The notes beneath the pieces were generated by a model. The model did no database searches. It was given only the letters and a program-made list of their open reading frames with translations, and was not told where the DNA came from. From positions 1 through 64,000 of the forward strand of contig JAWBNW010000001.1 in the NCBI GenBank assembly GCA_039000685.1: 64,000 bases of DNA, written 5' to 3'. The translations under genes were made by a program, and so were the position numbers. This DNA comes from JAVZGQ01 sp039000685 (GTDB taxonomy: Archaea > Aenigmatarchaeota > Aenigmatarchaeia > CG10238-14 > SCSR01). Each line of letters starts with the position of its first letter. Position 1 is the first letter of the stretch. Positions 46,068 to 55,975 of this stretch are shown piece after piece.

Positions 46068-46457
46068 ATGGGAGGAATATTGCACCATCTTGTTTTCGGC
46101 TCGGTTTCAGCTTTAATAGTCTACCGAAATTTCAAGAGATGGCAATATTCTGCTGCAATTTTCATAGGGAATTTCCTTCACGACATTTTCATCGTACCTT
46201 TTATATCAATTCTCCTTAAAACATTTGATCCAATGAAAATAATCTCATCTTCTTACTGGTTCCACAGAGACACTTCTTTTCTCATCTTATGGATGTCATT
46301 CCAAACAATTTTTGTAGTCTTCTTCCTTTTCTTTCAAAAATACCTTAGGAAAAAAGAGTTCAAGGATTTAGAGTACAACATCGGCTTTCTTCTCATGGGG
46401 ATTTTAACACACGCCTTCATAGACATTATAGTTCAAGAGCAAGGAATATTGTACTGA
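46068..46457 (+). CDS. Small membrane protein with conserved His/Asp, YdjM-like
   Basis: The 129 residues form about four membrane helices with polar His and Asp embedded in them: LHHLVFGS, GNFLHDIF, THAFIDIIV. This pattern resembles the membrane-bound metal-dependent hydrolase family (YdjM/YbcI), but the match is by motif only. It is divergent from purF with 61 bp between. Confidence 0.55.
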   Translation: MGGILHHLVFGSVSALIVYRNFKRWQYSAAIFIGNFLHDIFIVPFISILLKTFDPMKIISSSYWFHRDTSFLILWMSFQTIFVVFFLFFQKYLRKKEFKDLEYNIGFLLMGILTHAFIDIIVQEQGILY

Positions 46458-46503
46458 AGAAAACTTTAAGTAGTTGTTTCGTGAAATTAAATTAAGGAGT
46501 AAA

Positions 46504-46527
46504 ATGAAGGGCGATAATCGGATCTGA
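46504..46527 (+). other. Seven-codon ORF upstream of ileS
   Basis: AAGGAG at 46494-46499 precedes ATG 46504, and the frame reads MKGDNRI then TGA, 40 nt before the ileS start. The Shine-Dalgarno-like site is one of the better ones in the window. A leader peptide is possible but one Ile codon is weak support; it may be chance. Confidence 0.2.
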
Positions 46528-46567
46528 TTCTAAAGTTTTATTTAGCCCAAACTCCAAAAAAGAATTT

Positions 46568-49500
46568 ATGGTCAAACAAGCTACACCAAAAGAACAGGAA
46601 GAAAGGATAATGCAATTCTGGAAGAAAAATAAAGTCTACGAGAAGGTTAAAGCTCAAAGGAAAAAGGCAAGGAAATTTTATTTCTTAGATGGCCCACCTT
46701 ATGCTACCGGCAGCATTCATGTAGGCACTGCAATGAACAAGGTGATAAAAGATTGTTACTTGAGATTTTTCAGAATGTTTGGCTTCAATGTTTGGGACCA
46801 ACCAGGCTATGATACACATGGCGTGCCGATAGAAAACAAAATAGAAAAGGAGCTCGGCTTCAAGAGCAAGAAAGATATAGAGAATTTTGGTGTTGCTAAG
46901 TTCATTCAAAAATGTAGGGAATTTGCCACAAAATATATAGGTGTGATGGGAAAACAGTTCGAAAACCTTGGGGTTTGGATGAATTGGAATAATCCTTACT
47001 TAACTTTGGCAAACGACTACATAGAAGGAGCTTGGTTTACCTTCAAGAAAGCTTTTGAGAAAGGTTTTTTATACAAGGGAAATTATCCGGTTCATGTTTG
47101 TCCAAGATGTGTGACAAAAGATTCTTTAGTTTTTACTAATTATAGTTGGAAAAGTATGGATAAATTAAAAAATTGTTGGAAAAATGAAAAAGTTATGGCA
47201 TTAAATCTTAAAAATTTTGATTTGTTACCATCACACATAAATGGATATCTAGAAACAAAAGATATGGTTTTGAAGGTCGAAACCCAAAGTGGATTAAGTA
47301 TCGAAGCAACTTTAGATCACCCGTTTTTAACTAAAGAAGGTTGGAAAGAGCTTAGAGATTTGAAGGTAGGTGAGAAGGTTGGAGTAATTCATCTCCCAGT
47401 TTTTATTGAAGAGTGTAATTCAAATAAAATAATTCTAACAAAAAAAGAAATTATAAATACAATCAAAAATTTGAATAGGAGATATGGAAATTCTAAAAGA
47501 ATAGACAAAGTTATAAATAGAGTTTTACAGGAGCTTGATGGTAAAAACCTTTTACCTTTATTTGAGAAAGATGAAAAAAATGAAATTCTTTTCCGAATTT
47601 TGGGTTACTTGTTTGGGGACGGTTCGGTGATTATAAGAAAGAAGAAAGGTAGAGATTTCCCAGAGATTGTAGTATTCTTTTCAGCCAAATCCAAAGAAGA
47701 TCTTAAAAAGATTAAAAAAGACTTGAAAAAGTTAGGGTTCAAGTCGAGTAATATAAAAAGTAGAGAAAGAAAGTCCTTGATAAATAACAAAGAAGTGAAA
47801 GGACAAGATAACGAAATGTACTGCTATTCTTCTTCGTTTGGAATTTTACTTATAGCTTTAGGCATGCCATGCGGGAAAAAATATGAAATTGGTTTTGATA
47901 TCCCTAGAATATTAAAGAAAGTAAAATCTAAAATTATTAAGGTAGAATTCTTACGTGGCTATTTCGGCGCTGAGTTAAGTAAACCAAGTTTAAGAGAAAC
48001 AGGAAAATACTTCAAGGAATTAATTTTCAGAGTAGAAAAAAATAGAAATTTAGAGATTTCTGCCACAAAATTTGTAAAATCTATTTATGGATTGCTCAGA
48101 GAATTTGACATAAAAACGAGACCTATAACAAAGAAATATAAAAATGTTAATGGAAAAGAAAAAGTTGTAGTTACAGGAAGAATAAGTTGCAGAATCTCAA
48201 ATATTGTAAAATTCTTGGAAACTATAGGGTACGTTTATTGTAAAGAAAGGGAAGTGCTATCGTCTCACGTGCTTTCTTATTTAAAGACAAAAATCAGAAA
48301 AAAGTTGAGTAGAGAAGGCTTACCGAAATTTAACACTTATGTAAAAAATAATAGAATTAAAAATGGTTTAATTTGGGAAAAGATAGAAAAAATAGAACAC
48401 ACTGGTATAAAAGAAGTAGCAGATGTAAATGTCGGAAGGAACCATAACTTTATCGTGAACGGGTTTGTTACACACAATTGTGAAACGGTGGTGGCTTATA
48501 ATGAGATAGAATACGTGAAAATTAAAGATCCTGGCATATATGTTAAGTTTAGGACAAAAAAAAGTCCTAACACTTTTTTGGTCTGTTTTACAACCACTCC
48601 ATGGACTTTGCCTGCGAATACCGGTATAATGGCAAAGCCAGATGCAGAATATGCTTTTGTTCAAGTTGACAATGAAGTTCTAATCTTGGCCAAGCAACTC
48701 CTAGAAGAAGTGATGAAAAAAGTTGGGATAAAAGATTACAAGATCTTGGAGACAAAGTTGGGAAGGGAACTCGAGAATTTAAAGTATGAACATCCTTTTG
48801 CCGATGAGTTTAAATTCCAACAAGTTTTAACAAATGCTCACCGTGTAGTCCTTTCAGACCAATTTGTAAGCTTGGAAGAAGGTACAGGCTTGGTTCACAC
48901 GGCTCCAGGCCATGGAGAAGAAGATTATAAAGTCGGTTTGGAGACAGGATTACCAGCTATTTCTCCTGTAAAAATTGATGGAACTTTTGATGAAAGTTGC
49001 GGAAAATATGCAGGCATGTTTGTTAAAGATGCCGATAAGCTAATATTGCAAGAGCTGAGGGCAAAAGGTTTGCTACTTCATGAAGAAACTATTGAGCATG
49101 ATTATCCAATTTGTTGGCGTTGCAACACTCCTTTACTCCAAATTTCAGTACCTCAATGGTTTTTCAGAGTTACTGCAATTAGAAACAAACTGATAGAAGA
49201 AAATAAAAAGATAAAATGGAATCCAAGCTGGGCAAGTCAAAGATTTCAAAACTGGCTTGAAAGCTTGGGAGACTGGCCAATTTCTAGACAAAGATATTGG
49301 GGAATTCCTTTGCCTATATGGGTTTGTGAAAAATGTGAAAACATTAAAGTCATCGGATCAAGAGAAGAATTACCAAGAATACCGAAAGACTTCCACAGGC
49401 CTTACATAGATGAAATAATTCTTGAATGCAAATGTGGTGGCAAGATGAAAAGAATTCCAGATGTGCTTGATGTTTGGTTTGACTCAGGAGTTGCTTCTTG

Positions 49501-50818
49501 GGCTTCTTTAGGTTTCCCAAGGGAGAAAAAACTTTTCAAGAAGCTTTGGCCCGCTGATTTCATCCTTGAAGGCTCTGATCAGTTTCGTGGCTGGTGGAAT
49601 TCTTTGATGATAACAAGCATGATGACTTTTGATAAAGCTCCTTTCAAAAGTGTCTTGATGCACGGTTTGGTTTTGGATGCCCATGGTCAGAAGATGTCAA
49701 AAAGTTTGCAGAATATTGTAAGCACGGAAGAAGTGATAGAAAAATACGGGAGAGATTTGCTTAGATTTTATTACCTTTCGAACGAGCCTTGGAATGACTC
49801 TTACTTCAGTTGGCAAACTATGGAAGAAATAGCAAAATCTTTTGTTGTAGTAAGAAATACTTTCAATTTCGTCAAAACTTATGTTTATTCTCCAGGGAAA
49901 CCAAAGGGCTTAAAGCAGGAAGACAAATGGATTCTATCTAGGTTAAATTCTTTAGTAGAAAGTTGCACAAAGCATTTTCAAGATCACAATGCCCACAAAG
50001 CTGCAAATGAAATTTTGGACTTCGTCTTGAACGATTTCTCAAGATGGTACATCAAGCTGATAAGGGATAGAACATGGCCTTTGTATGACGGCAAGGATAA
50101 ACAAGCAGCTTTCTTTACTTGTTTAACTGTAACTGAAACTATAGCAAAACTTTTGGCTCCAGTTTGTCCTTTCTTGGCAGAGCAAGTTTATCAAGAAATT
50201 GTTAAGCATTTGAAAAAAGGCAAAATCTCGGTTCACATGGAAGATTGGCCAAAGACTGATAAGAAAATGATAAACAAAAATTTAGAGGAAGAGATGAAAG
50301 TTGCCAAGCAGATTGTGGAAGCTTGCAGTGCAGCAAGACAAAAAGCAAATTTGAAGCTAAGATGGCCAATCGATTCAGTTCTTATTACCACAAAAGACAA
50401 GAGAGTTTTAGCTTCTTTGAAAGATTTGAAAGAAGTTTTGCTCAAAATGTGTAATGCAAAATCAATAAAGCTAGCAAAAGAAGAACCAAAAGGTGAATTT
50501 TCTGTAGCAGAATTTAGCTTAGGAAAAATTTTCATTCCATCTAAGCTTGATGAAAAGCTTTTGGACGAAGCTCTCTTGAGAGAAATTGTCAGGAAGATTC
50601 AGGAAATGAGAAAGAAATTTGGTTTTGTTGTTGCGGAAAGAATTGTTTTGAGCTTAAGCTCTGATGAAAAAACTAACAAGCTTTTGGAGAAGAACAAAAA
50701 AATGATAGAAAAAGAAGTTGGGGCTAAATCTGTGGTAGTAGGAAAAACAAAAGGAAGATTTTCAGAAACTCTCGAGTTTGAAGACAAAAAAATAAACATA
50801 GCTTTCAGCAAAGCTTAA
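46568..50818 (+). CDS. ileS: Isoleucyl-tRNA synthetase precursor containing an intein
   Basis: The open frame has 1416 residues; removing the 457-residue intein leaves 959, a short IleRS. The extein has the class I HIGH-equivalent GSIHVGTAMNK (51-54), the CP1 editing domain (TTPWTLPANTGIMA, HTAPGHGEEDY), the KMSKS loop GQKMSKSLQN (starting about 1043 of the precursor) and a C-terminal anticodon domain. The intein splits CPR from CETVVAYNE, the conserved CPRCE segment that leads into CP1. Without protein splicing the enzyme could not fold. No class I partner lies nearby. Confidence 0.95.
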   Translation: MVKQATPKEQEERIMQFWKKNKVYEKVKAQRKKARKFYFLDGPPYATGSIHVGTAMNKVIKDCYLRFFRMFGFNVWDQPGYDTHGVPIENKIEKELGFKSKKDIENFGVAKFIQKCREFATKYIGVMGKQFENLGVWMNWNNPYLTLANDYIEGAWFTFKKAFEKGFLYKGNYPVHVCPRCVTKDSLVFTNYSWKSMDKLKNCWKNEKVMALNLKNFDLLPSHINGYLETKDMVLKVETQSGLSIEATLDHPFLTKEGWKELRDLKVGEKVGVIHLPVFIEECNSNKIILTKKEIINTIKNLNRRYGNSKRIDKVINRVLQELDGKNLLPLFEKDEKNEILFRILGYLFGDGSVIIRKKKGRDFPEIVVFFSAKSKEDLKKIKKDLKKLGFKSSNIKSRERKSLINNKEVKGQDNEMYCYSSSFGILLIALGMPCGKKYEIGFDIPRILKKVKSKIIKVEFLRGYFGAELSKPSLRETGKYFKELIFRVEKNRNLEISATKFVKSIYGLLREFDIKTRPITKKYKNVNGKEKVVVTGRISCRISNIVKFLETIGYVYCKEREVLSSHVLSYLKTKIRKKLSREGLPKFNTYVKNNRIKNGLIWEKIEKIEHTGIKEVADVNVGRNHNFIVNGFVTHNCETVVAYNEIEYVKIKDPGIYVKFRTKKSPNTFLVCFTTTPWTLPANTGIMAKPDAEYAFVQVDNEVLILAKQLLEEVMKKVGIKDYKILETKLGRELENLKYEHPFADEFKFQQVLTNAHRVVLSDQFVSLEEGTGLVHTAPGHGEEDYKVGLETGLPAISPVKIDGTFDESCGKYAGMFVKDADKLILQELRAKGLLLHEETIEHDYPICWRCNTPLLQISVPQWFFRVTAIRNKLIEENKKIKWNPSWASQRFQNWLESLGDWPISRQRYWGIPLPIWVCEKCENIKVIGSREELPRIPKDFHRPYIDEIILECKCGGKMKRIPDVLDVWFDSGVASWASLGFPREKKLFKKLWPADFILEGSDQFRGWWNSLMITSMMTFDKAPFKSVLMHGLVLDAHGQKMSKSLQNIVSTEEVIEKYGRDLLRFYYLSNEPWNDSYFSWQTMEEIAKSFVVVRNTFNFVKTYVYSPGKPKGLKQEDKWILSRLNSLVESCTKHFQDHNAHKAANEILDFVLNDFSRWYIKLIRDRTWPLYDGKDKQAAFFTCLTVTETIAKLLAPVCPFLAEQVYQEIVKHLKKGKISVHMEDWPKTDKKMINKNLEEEMKVAKQIVEACSAARQKANLKLRWPIDSVLITTKDKRVLASLKDLKEVLLKMCNAKSIKLAKEEPKGEFSVAEFSLGKIFIPSKLDEKLLDEALLREIVRKIQEMRKKFGFVVAERIVLSLSSDEKTNKLLEKNKKMIEKEVGAKSVVVGKTKGRFSETLEFEDKKINIAFSKA
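47108..48478 (+). mobile_element. Intein with LAGLIDADG homing endonuclease in IleRS
   Basis: The intein is residues 181-637 of the precursor. It starts with Cys (CVTKDSLVFTNYS, block A), has the block B T-x-x-H (ATLDHPF), two LAGLIDADG-type helices (LGYLFGDGS and LRGYFGAEL) and ends VGRNHNFIVNGFVTHN with terminal His-Asn (blocks F and G). The next extein residue is Cys. All nucleophiles for standard class 1 splicing are present. The DNA is more AT-rich than the flanking extein, as expected for a recent arrival. In the second helix Glu replaces the usual Asp, so endonuclease activity is uncertain. Confidence 0.93.
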
Positions 50819-50879
50819 TTGGCTTTAACAACCCAAGTAGTTCTAAAATTATATAAACCAAATTTTTCAAATTATCAAT

Positions 50880-51101
50880 ATGAATTTTGATAAGATTCTT
50901 GGGTACGTTGGCTTAATAATTGTTATTTTAGTTATAGTCTATTTGACTTTAAAAGTTTTGGGAATAGTTCAAAGTGTAAGTGTAGAAGAAATTTTGCTTG
51001 GTTTTGCAGGAGGTCAAGCTTTGTTAGACATTCATCTTATAAAAGCTATAAGTAGAATAGAAGGGAAAATAGGTCTTTTTGAAAGAAAAATAAAACTCTA
51101 G
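50880..51101 (+). CDS. Small membrane protein
   Basis: The 73 residues have one strong membrane helix (about 8-30), a second weaker hydrophobic segment and a charged C-terminal helix (ISRIEGKIGLFERKIKL). No family is recognised. It stands alone between ileS and the next membrane protein gene. Confidence 0.5.
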   Translation: MNFDKILGYVGLIIVILVIVYLTLKVLGIVQSVSVEEILLGFAGGQALLDIHLIKAISRIEGKIGLFERKIKL

Positions 51102-51144
51102 CTATTTATCTTTGTTTTCCTAAATTAATTTAAGGTAATGACAA

Positions 51145-51903
51145 ATGGGTTTAGGGTTAAAATCATTTGAAGATACTTTTAACTTCGTGAAAAAGAACCC
51201 GAAAGTATTTTTACTTGCCCTTATTCCAAATCTAGTTGTTCCATTGATAGGCCTAGCCGGAAGACCAAGTTTAACTTTGGAGTGGCTAATTGCTGTTGTT
51301 ATTTATTTTGTTGTTATAATTATTCTTTCAATTCTTGTGGCTGGGAGTTATCCTTTTGTAGTTTATCAGAGTTTAAAGGGCAAGGAAATTGGCCTTAAAG
51401 AGGCCCTTGATTCTTCTTTAAGAAGATTTGGAGATATTATACTTACTTTTATTTTGTTTGGTGTGATAGCTCTTGCTACAATATCCATTCCATTACTACT
51501 TTTAATTCCAGCCATATTGTTTGAGTCTCTTACCCTCATCATTATTTCTGCAACCCTTTTGATACCGTTTGGCATATTATTGACATATGTTTTACTAAGA
51601 TTGCCTCTGGCCATACCAATTTTGACTATTGAAAGCAAAAGGCCAGTGGAGAGTTTAAAAGAAAGTTGGAGGAGAACTAAAGGTTATCTTTGGTCAATTG
51701 CCGGGGCAACATTTCTCCTCACTTTAGTTATAACTGTAATCTTAATCCCCGTAAATATCTTAAGTGAAGTTTGCAAGTATCTTAATCTCTCATATGTTTC
51801 TACAATAATAGATGTCATATCTTCAACTATAAGTGCAACTTTTTCTGGTTTGCTTATGCCAATTTTTTACTTCAACCTCAAAAGAGAAACTTCTCTTAAA
51901 TGA
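51145..51903 (+). CDS. Polytopic membrane protein, DUF4013/YciC-like
   Basis: The 252 residues form about six membrane helices. A soluble N-terminal amphipathic stretch (LKSFEDTFNFVKKNPKVFL) and the central motif VYQSLKGKEIGLKEALDSSLRRF, followed later by ESKRPVESLKESWRRTKGYLW, are typical of the DUF4013/glycerophosphodiesterase-membrane-domain-like group. No catalytic residues are evident. Role unknown. Confidence 0.6.
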   Translation: MGLGLKSFEDTFNFVKKNPKVFLLALIPNLVVPLIGLAGRPSLTLEWLIAVVIYFVVIIILSILVAGSYPFVVYQSLKGKEIGLKEALDSSLRRFGDIILTFILFGVIALATISIPLLLLIPAILFESLTLIIISATLLIPFGILLTYVLLRLPLAIPILTIESKRPVESLKESWRRTKGYLWSIAGATFLLTLVITVILIPVNILSEVCKYLNLSYVSTIIDVISSTISATFSGLLMPIFYFNLKRETSLK

Positions 51904-51963
51904 AATTTAACTTACTCTTGTAGTTCTAAATCTATATGAATTGTTTTTTATCCAAACTCAAAC

Positions 51964-52371
51964 ATGGAAATCAAGAAAAAAATTTTGCTGATAGTCTGTA
52001 TTTTAATCTCACTCACAGGCTTGGTTTTCATATATTTCTCAGCTTTAGCAATTTCACCTTCTGAAACAAAAATAAGCAAGATAGATTCAAGTCTGATCGG
52101 CAAGCTAGTTTCTACCACAGGCAAAATTTCTTATGTGCGAGCCCATTCAGCAGGTCACATTTTTCTAACCTTGTCAGATGGAGATTCAAAAATTGATGTT
52201 CCTATTTTCTCAAGTTTGATAAGCAAACTGAATAGCAATGGAATAACTCAATATGACTTGAGAAAAGGTAAGACTGTGAGAATAACGGGAATTGTTGGTG
52301 AATACAAGGGCCAGCTTCAAATCGTTCCTAGGAAGCCTGCAGATATTCAAATTTTAGATAGCTTGAAGTGA
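51964..52371 (+). CDS. Membrane-anchored OB-fold protein
   Basis: The 135 residues have one N-terminal membrane helix (about 6-30) and an OB-fold nucleic-acid-binding-like domain (LIGKLVSTTGKISYV, FLTLSDGDSKIDVPIF, KTVRITGIVGEYKGQLQIVP). Such small extracytoplasmic OB proteins recur in DPANN and other archaea; whether they bind nucleic acid outside the cell is unknown. It lies one base before the TctA-like gene, likely in one operon. Confidence 0.7.
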   Translation: MEIKKKILLIVCILISLTGLVFIYFSALAISPSETKISKIDSSLIGKLVSTTGKISYVRAHSAGHIFLTLSDGDSKIDVPIFSSLISKLNSNGITQYDLRKGKTVRITGIVGEYKGQLQIVPRKPADIQILDSLK

Positions 52372-52372
52372 T

Positions 52373-53614
52373 ATGTTAGATTTCATCTTGATTTCAATTC
52401 TTGGTGTTTCAATAGGTTTGTTTTCAGGCTTGATGCCGAGTATGCACGTGAACACTTTATTACCTTTGCTTCTTTCTTTCTCAACTTTTCTCAACCTTTC
52501 ACCCTACCATTTAGCAGTTCTTGTAGTCTCAACTGCTATGAGTGAGATATTCTTTAATTTCATTCCATCAATTTTCATCGGTGCACCCGAGGAAGGCACA
52601 GCTTTATCTGTTTTGCCAGGCCATAGACTTCTTTTAGAAGGAAGAGGTTATGAAGCAATTAAACTTACAGTTATAGGTAGCGTAGGCTCTTTGATTCTTA
52701 GTCTTCTTTTGATAGCCTTTCTTTCACCCTATTTTACATCCTTCTACAAACTCACAAGACCATACATACATTTTGCCATAATTGCTGTGATAGCTTTTAT
52801 GATTTTTTCTGAAAGAAAGCCAAAGAAAATAATTTCTTCAGCTTTTATAATTTTGCTTTCAGGGATTTTTGGGTTGCTTGCTTTAAATTCTCAGCTTTTG
52901 CCTTCACAGCATATTCTTTTTCCCGTTTTGACCGGAATGTTCGGCTTAAGCACTTTAATAATCAGCTTTTCTGAAACTTCAAAAATTCCAGAACAAAAAG
53001 AGGATTTTTCTTTGAAAATTTCAGCAAAAGAAATTTTGAAATCAATTTTTTTAGGCTCAATCGCCGGGATTCTCGTCGGTTTTTTACCGGCAGTTGGGAT
53101 TTCAGAAGCTGCAGTCATGGTACAATATCTTGGGGGAAGAGGAGATGCAAGAAGTTTTCTTATCACACTCTCTGGAATAAATGTTGGAAATGAAGTTTTT
53201 TCCTTGATTTCTCTCTACTTGGTTTCAAATCCAAGAAGTGGTTCAAGTGTTGCAATCCAACAGATCTTAACAGAACTTAGCTTTTATGATGTTTTGCTTT
53301 TGGTTGGAACTATTTGCTTTGTTTCAGGAATTTCAGCTTTGCTTACACTTTACCTTGGCAAACAAATACCAAAATTCTTAGTCAGATTAGACTACAAAAC
53401 TTTAACTCTTTCTATTATAACTTTCATTTGTGCTATGGTCTTCATCTGGACGGGAATTGCTGGCATTATTATACTTTCAATTTCAACTGCAATTGGTTTA
53501 CTTTGTGCTCATTTAGAAGTAAGAAGAAGCCATTGCATGGGTGTTCTTTTGATTCCAAGCATCTTATTCTTTGCTGACTTAAACTCTTCGATTCTTTCAG
53601 CATTGGGTATATGA
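52373..53614 (+). CDS. TctA-family membrane protein (COG1784)
   Basis: The 413 residues form about ten membrane helices. The signature GAPEEGTALSVLPGHRLLLE with the preceding GLFSGLMPSMHVNT belongs to the archaeal COG1784 branch of the TctA tricarboxylate transporter family, and a second related half occurs near 225-255 (GSIAGILVGFLPAVGISEA). No substrate-binding or small subunit is seen, so the transported compound is unknown. It begins directly after the OB-fold gene. Confidence 0.8.
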   Translation: MLDFILISILGVSIGLFSGLMPSMHVNTLLPLLLSFSTFLNLSPYHLAVLVVSTAMSEIFFNFIPSIFIGAPEEGTALSVLPGHRLLLEGRGYEAIKLTVIGSVGSLILSLLLIAFLSPYFTSFYKLTRPYIHFAIIAVIAFMIFSERKPKKIISSAFIILLSGIFGLLALNSQLLPSQHILFPVLTGMFGLSTLIISFSETSKIPEQKEDFSLKISAKEILKSIFLGSIAGILVGFLPAVGISEAAVMVQYLGGRGDARSFLITLSGINVGNEVFSLISLYLVSNPRSGSSVAIQQILTELSFYDVLLLVGTICFVSGISALLTLYLGKQIPKFLVRLDYKTLTLSIITFICAMVFIWTGIAGIIILSISTAIGLLCAHLEVRRSHCMGVLLIPSILFFADLNSSILSALGI

Positions 53615-53650
53615 ATATTTTAATTAAATAATAATTTTTATAGGTGATCT

Positions 53651-55975
53651 ATGGTAACAAAAAAAGAATTGATTCAAGAATTTCAAAAGAAGCCCGAGCG
53701 CTATTGGAAGGTTAAACTCTTCGATGAATTAAACTTCAAAAGAAGGCAGTGCAACAAATGTGGCAAATATTTCTGGTCAATAAAAGAACAAGAAACTTGC
53801 AATGATTCTACTTGTAGAGCTTACGACTTCATAGGCAAGCCACCAACAAAAAAGAGCTGGGATATTTTTAAGACTTGGGAAAAAATTCAAAAATTTTTTG
53901 TCGATAACAATCATATTGCCCTCAACCGCTATCCCACAGTCTGTAGATGGTATCCACTTTACTTCACAATCGCAGGTATAGTGAATTTCTATAGAGTTAG
54001 TGAGGATGGTAGCCTAGATTGGGAATTTCCAGCAAACCCAACTATCTTGCTGCAGCCTTGCTTGCGCTTTAATGATATACCAAATGTTGGCTTGAATTCA
54101 AAGAGCTTCACTTGCTTTGGTATGGTCCAGCAAACTTCTTTGTTTGATGGCAAAAAAGGCTATTGGAAAGATAAATGCATAGAACTTGATTTTGAATTGC
54201 TAACAAAAGTTTTTGGAATTAAACCAGAAGAGATAAACTTCATAGAAGACGCTTGGCTTGGCTACGCTGCTTTTGGAAGCAGCTTGGAATACCATGTTCA
54301 AGGAATAGAGCTTGGTAATGCCGTCTTCACAGAATTCCTAGGAACCCCTGAGAATTACAGGGAAGCAAAAGAAAAAATAATTGACATGGGCGCTGGTTGG
54401 GAAAGGCTTGCTTGGATAACTCAAGGCAAACTAACTTGCTATGATGCAGTTTTTGGTCCAGTTTTAGAGAAGATGAAAAAAACTTGTGGGATAAAGTATG
54501 ATAAAAAGTTTTTTACACAATACTCAAAAATTTCAGGAAGAATCAATCTTGACGAGTTTGCAGATTTTAGGCCAGTCTTATCTTCTTTAGCTGAAACACT
54601 TAAGATATCTCCCGAAGAACTGCAAAAAACAATCGAGCCTGTACAAGCTTTGTACGCAATAGCAGATCATACTAGAGCTTTGGTTTTTGCAATTGCAGAT
54701 GGCGGTTTGCCGAGCAATGTTGCTGGGGGTTACAACTTGAGAGTTATTTTGAGAAGATCCTTGAGCTTCATAGATAAGTTTGAATGGAATTTGAGAATAG
54801 AGGACGTTGCGAATTGGCACATAGACTATTTGAAAAAAATTTTCCCTGAGCTTGAAAAAAAGAGAGAAGAGATAGAAAAAATTTTACAGGTTGAAACTAA
54901 AAGGTACAAAACTACTAAAGAAAGAGCTGGCAGAATTATTCAGTCGTTTGCTGGGAGAAAACCAACAGAAGAAGAATTGATAAAGCTATATGATTCTGAA
55001 GGAATAACACCTGAGCAACTTGGAATAGAAGTTTCTTCAGATTTCTACACCAAGGTTACAGAAAGGCATATGGCTGAGAAAGAAGAAGGCGAAAAAATAG
55101 CTTTGGATGTCTCTGGCTTACCGAAAACAAAAATTTTGTACTACGACGATGTTATCAACTTCAAAGCAAAAGTTTTGAAAATCTCGGGAAACTTTGTCGT
55201 TCTGGACCAAACAGCTTTCTATCCGACTTCTGGTGGTCAAGAGCATGATACCGGCTATATTGGTGATAACAAGGTTGTTGATGTGATGAAAATCCATTCT
55301 GTCATACTTCATCAGCTTGAAGGATGCAATTTGAAGGAAGGTCAAATTGTTGATTGTAAAGTTGATAAGAAAAGAAGAGAAATTTTGAAGAAGCATCACG
55401 ATGCAATTCACATAATAAGTGGGGCAGCAAGAAAAGTTTTGGGTCAACATGTCCATCAATATGGTGCAGAAAAGACAGAAGAAAAAGCAAGAATTGACAT
55501 AACACACTTCGAAGCCTTAAGCGAAGAGGAAGAGGAAAAAATAGAAAAGCTTGCAAATGAAATTGTGCAAAAAGGTTTGCCAATAAATAAGTTTATTTTG
55601 GATAGAGGTGAAGCTGAAAAGAAATATGGTTTTGGAATTTATGCAGGTGGCTACATACCTTCAAGAAAGCTTAGGATTGTTGAGATAAAGAGGTTTGATG
55701 TTGAAGCTTGTGGAGGCTTGCATGGCAACAACACAAAAGAAGTTGGTTTAATAAAAATCTTGAGGACGAAAAGAATTGCTGATGGTTTGGTTAGAATTGA
55801 AATAAAAGCAGGAGATGTTGCTCTAGAATACTTGAAAGAAAAAGAAAGAATATTGAGAGAAGTTGAAAAAAGGCTAGATGTAAAGGAAGAAAAAGTTGTT
55901 GAAGCTGTAAAAGAACTTTTCGAAAAGTGGAAAAAACTTAGAAAGCAGTTGAAAAAAATGAGGAAGAAAAAATGA
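53651..55975 (+). CDS. alaS: Alanyl-tRNA synthetase lacking the C-terminal C-Ala domain
   Basis: The 774 residues include the class II aminoacylation core (VCRWYPLYF, DIPNVGLNSKSFTCFGMVQQ, IDMGAGWERLAWI), a helical tRNA-recognition domain and the editing domain (TAFYPTSGGQ, KKHHDAIHIISGAARK and CGGLHGNNT, carrying the zinc His/Cys ligands). It ends soon after a charged coil (LKEKERILREVEKR to LKKMRKKK), so the DHHA1/C-Ala domain present in most archaeal AlaRS of about 900 residues is absent. The stop overlaps a 51-residue ORF that looks like a copy of the same coil. Confidence 0.95.
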   Translation: MVTKKELIQEFQKKPERYWKVKLFDELNFKRRQCNKCGKYFWSIKEQETCNDSTCRAYDFIGKPPTKKSWDIFKTWEKIQKFFVDNNHIALNRYPTVCRWYPLYFTIAGIVNFYRVSEDGSLDWEFPANPTILLQPCLRFNDIPNVGLNSKSFTCFGMVQQTSLFDGKKGYWKDKCIELDFELLTKVFGIKPEEINFIEDAWLGYAAFGSSLEYHVQGIELGNAVFTEFLGTPENYREAKEKIIDMGAGWERLAWITQGKLTCYDAVFGPVLEKMKKTCGIKYDKKFFTQYSKISGRINLDEFADFRPVLSSLAETLKISPEELQKTIEPVQALYAIADHTRALVFAIADGGLPSNVAGGYNLRVILRRSLSFIDKFEWNLRIEDVANWHIDYLKKIFPELEKKREEIEKILQVETKRYKTTKERAGRIIQSFAGRKPTEEELIKLYDSEGITPEQLGIEVSSDFYTKVTERHMAEKEEGEKIALDVSGLPKTKILYYDDVINFKAKVLKISGNFVVLDQTAFYPTSGGQEHDTGYIGDNKVVDVMKIHSVILHQLEGCNLKEGQIVDCKVDKKRREILKKHHDAIHIISGAARKVLGQHVHQYGAEKTEEKARIDITHFEALSEEEEEKIEKLANEIVQKGLPINKFILDRGEAEKKYGFGIYAGGYIPSRKLRIVEIKRFDVEACGGLHGNNTKEVGLIKILRTKRIADGLVRIEIKAGDVALEYLKEKERILREVEKRLDVKEEKVVEAVKELFEKWKKLRKQLKKMRKKK

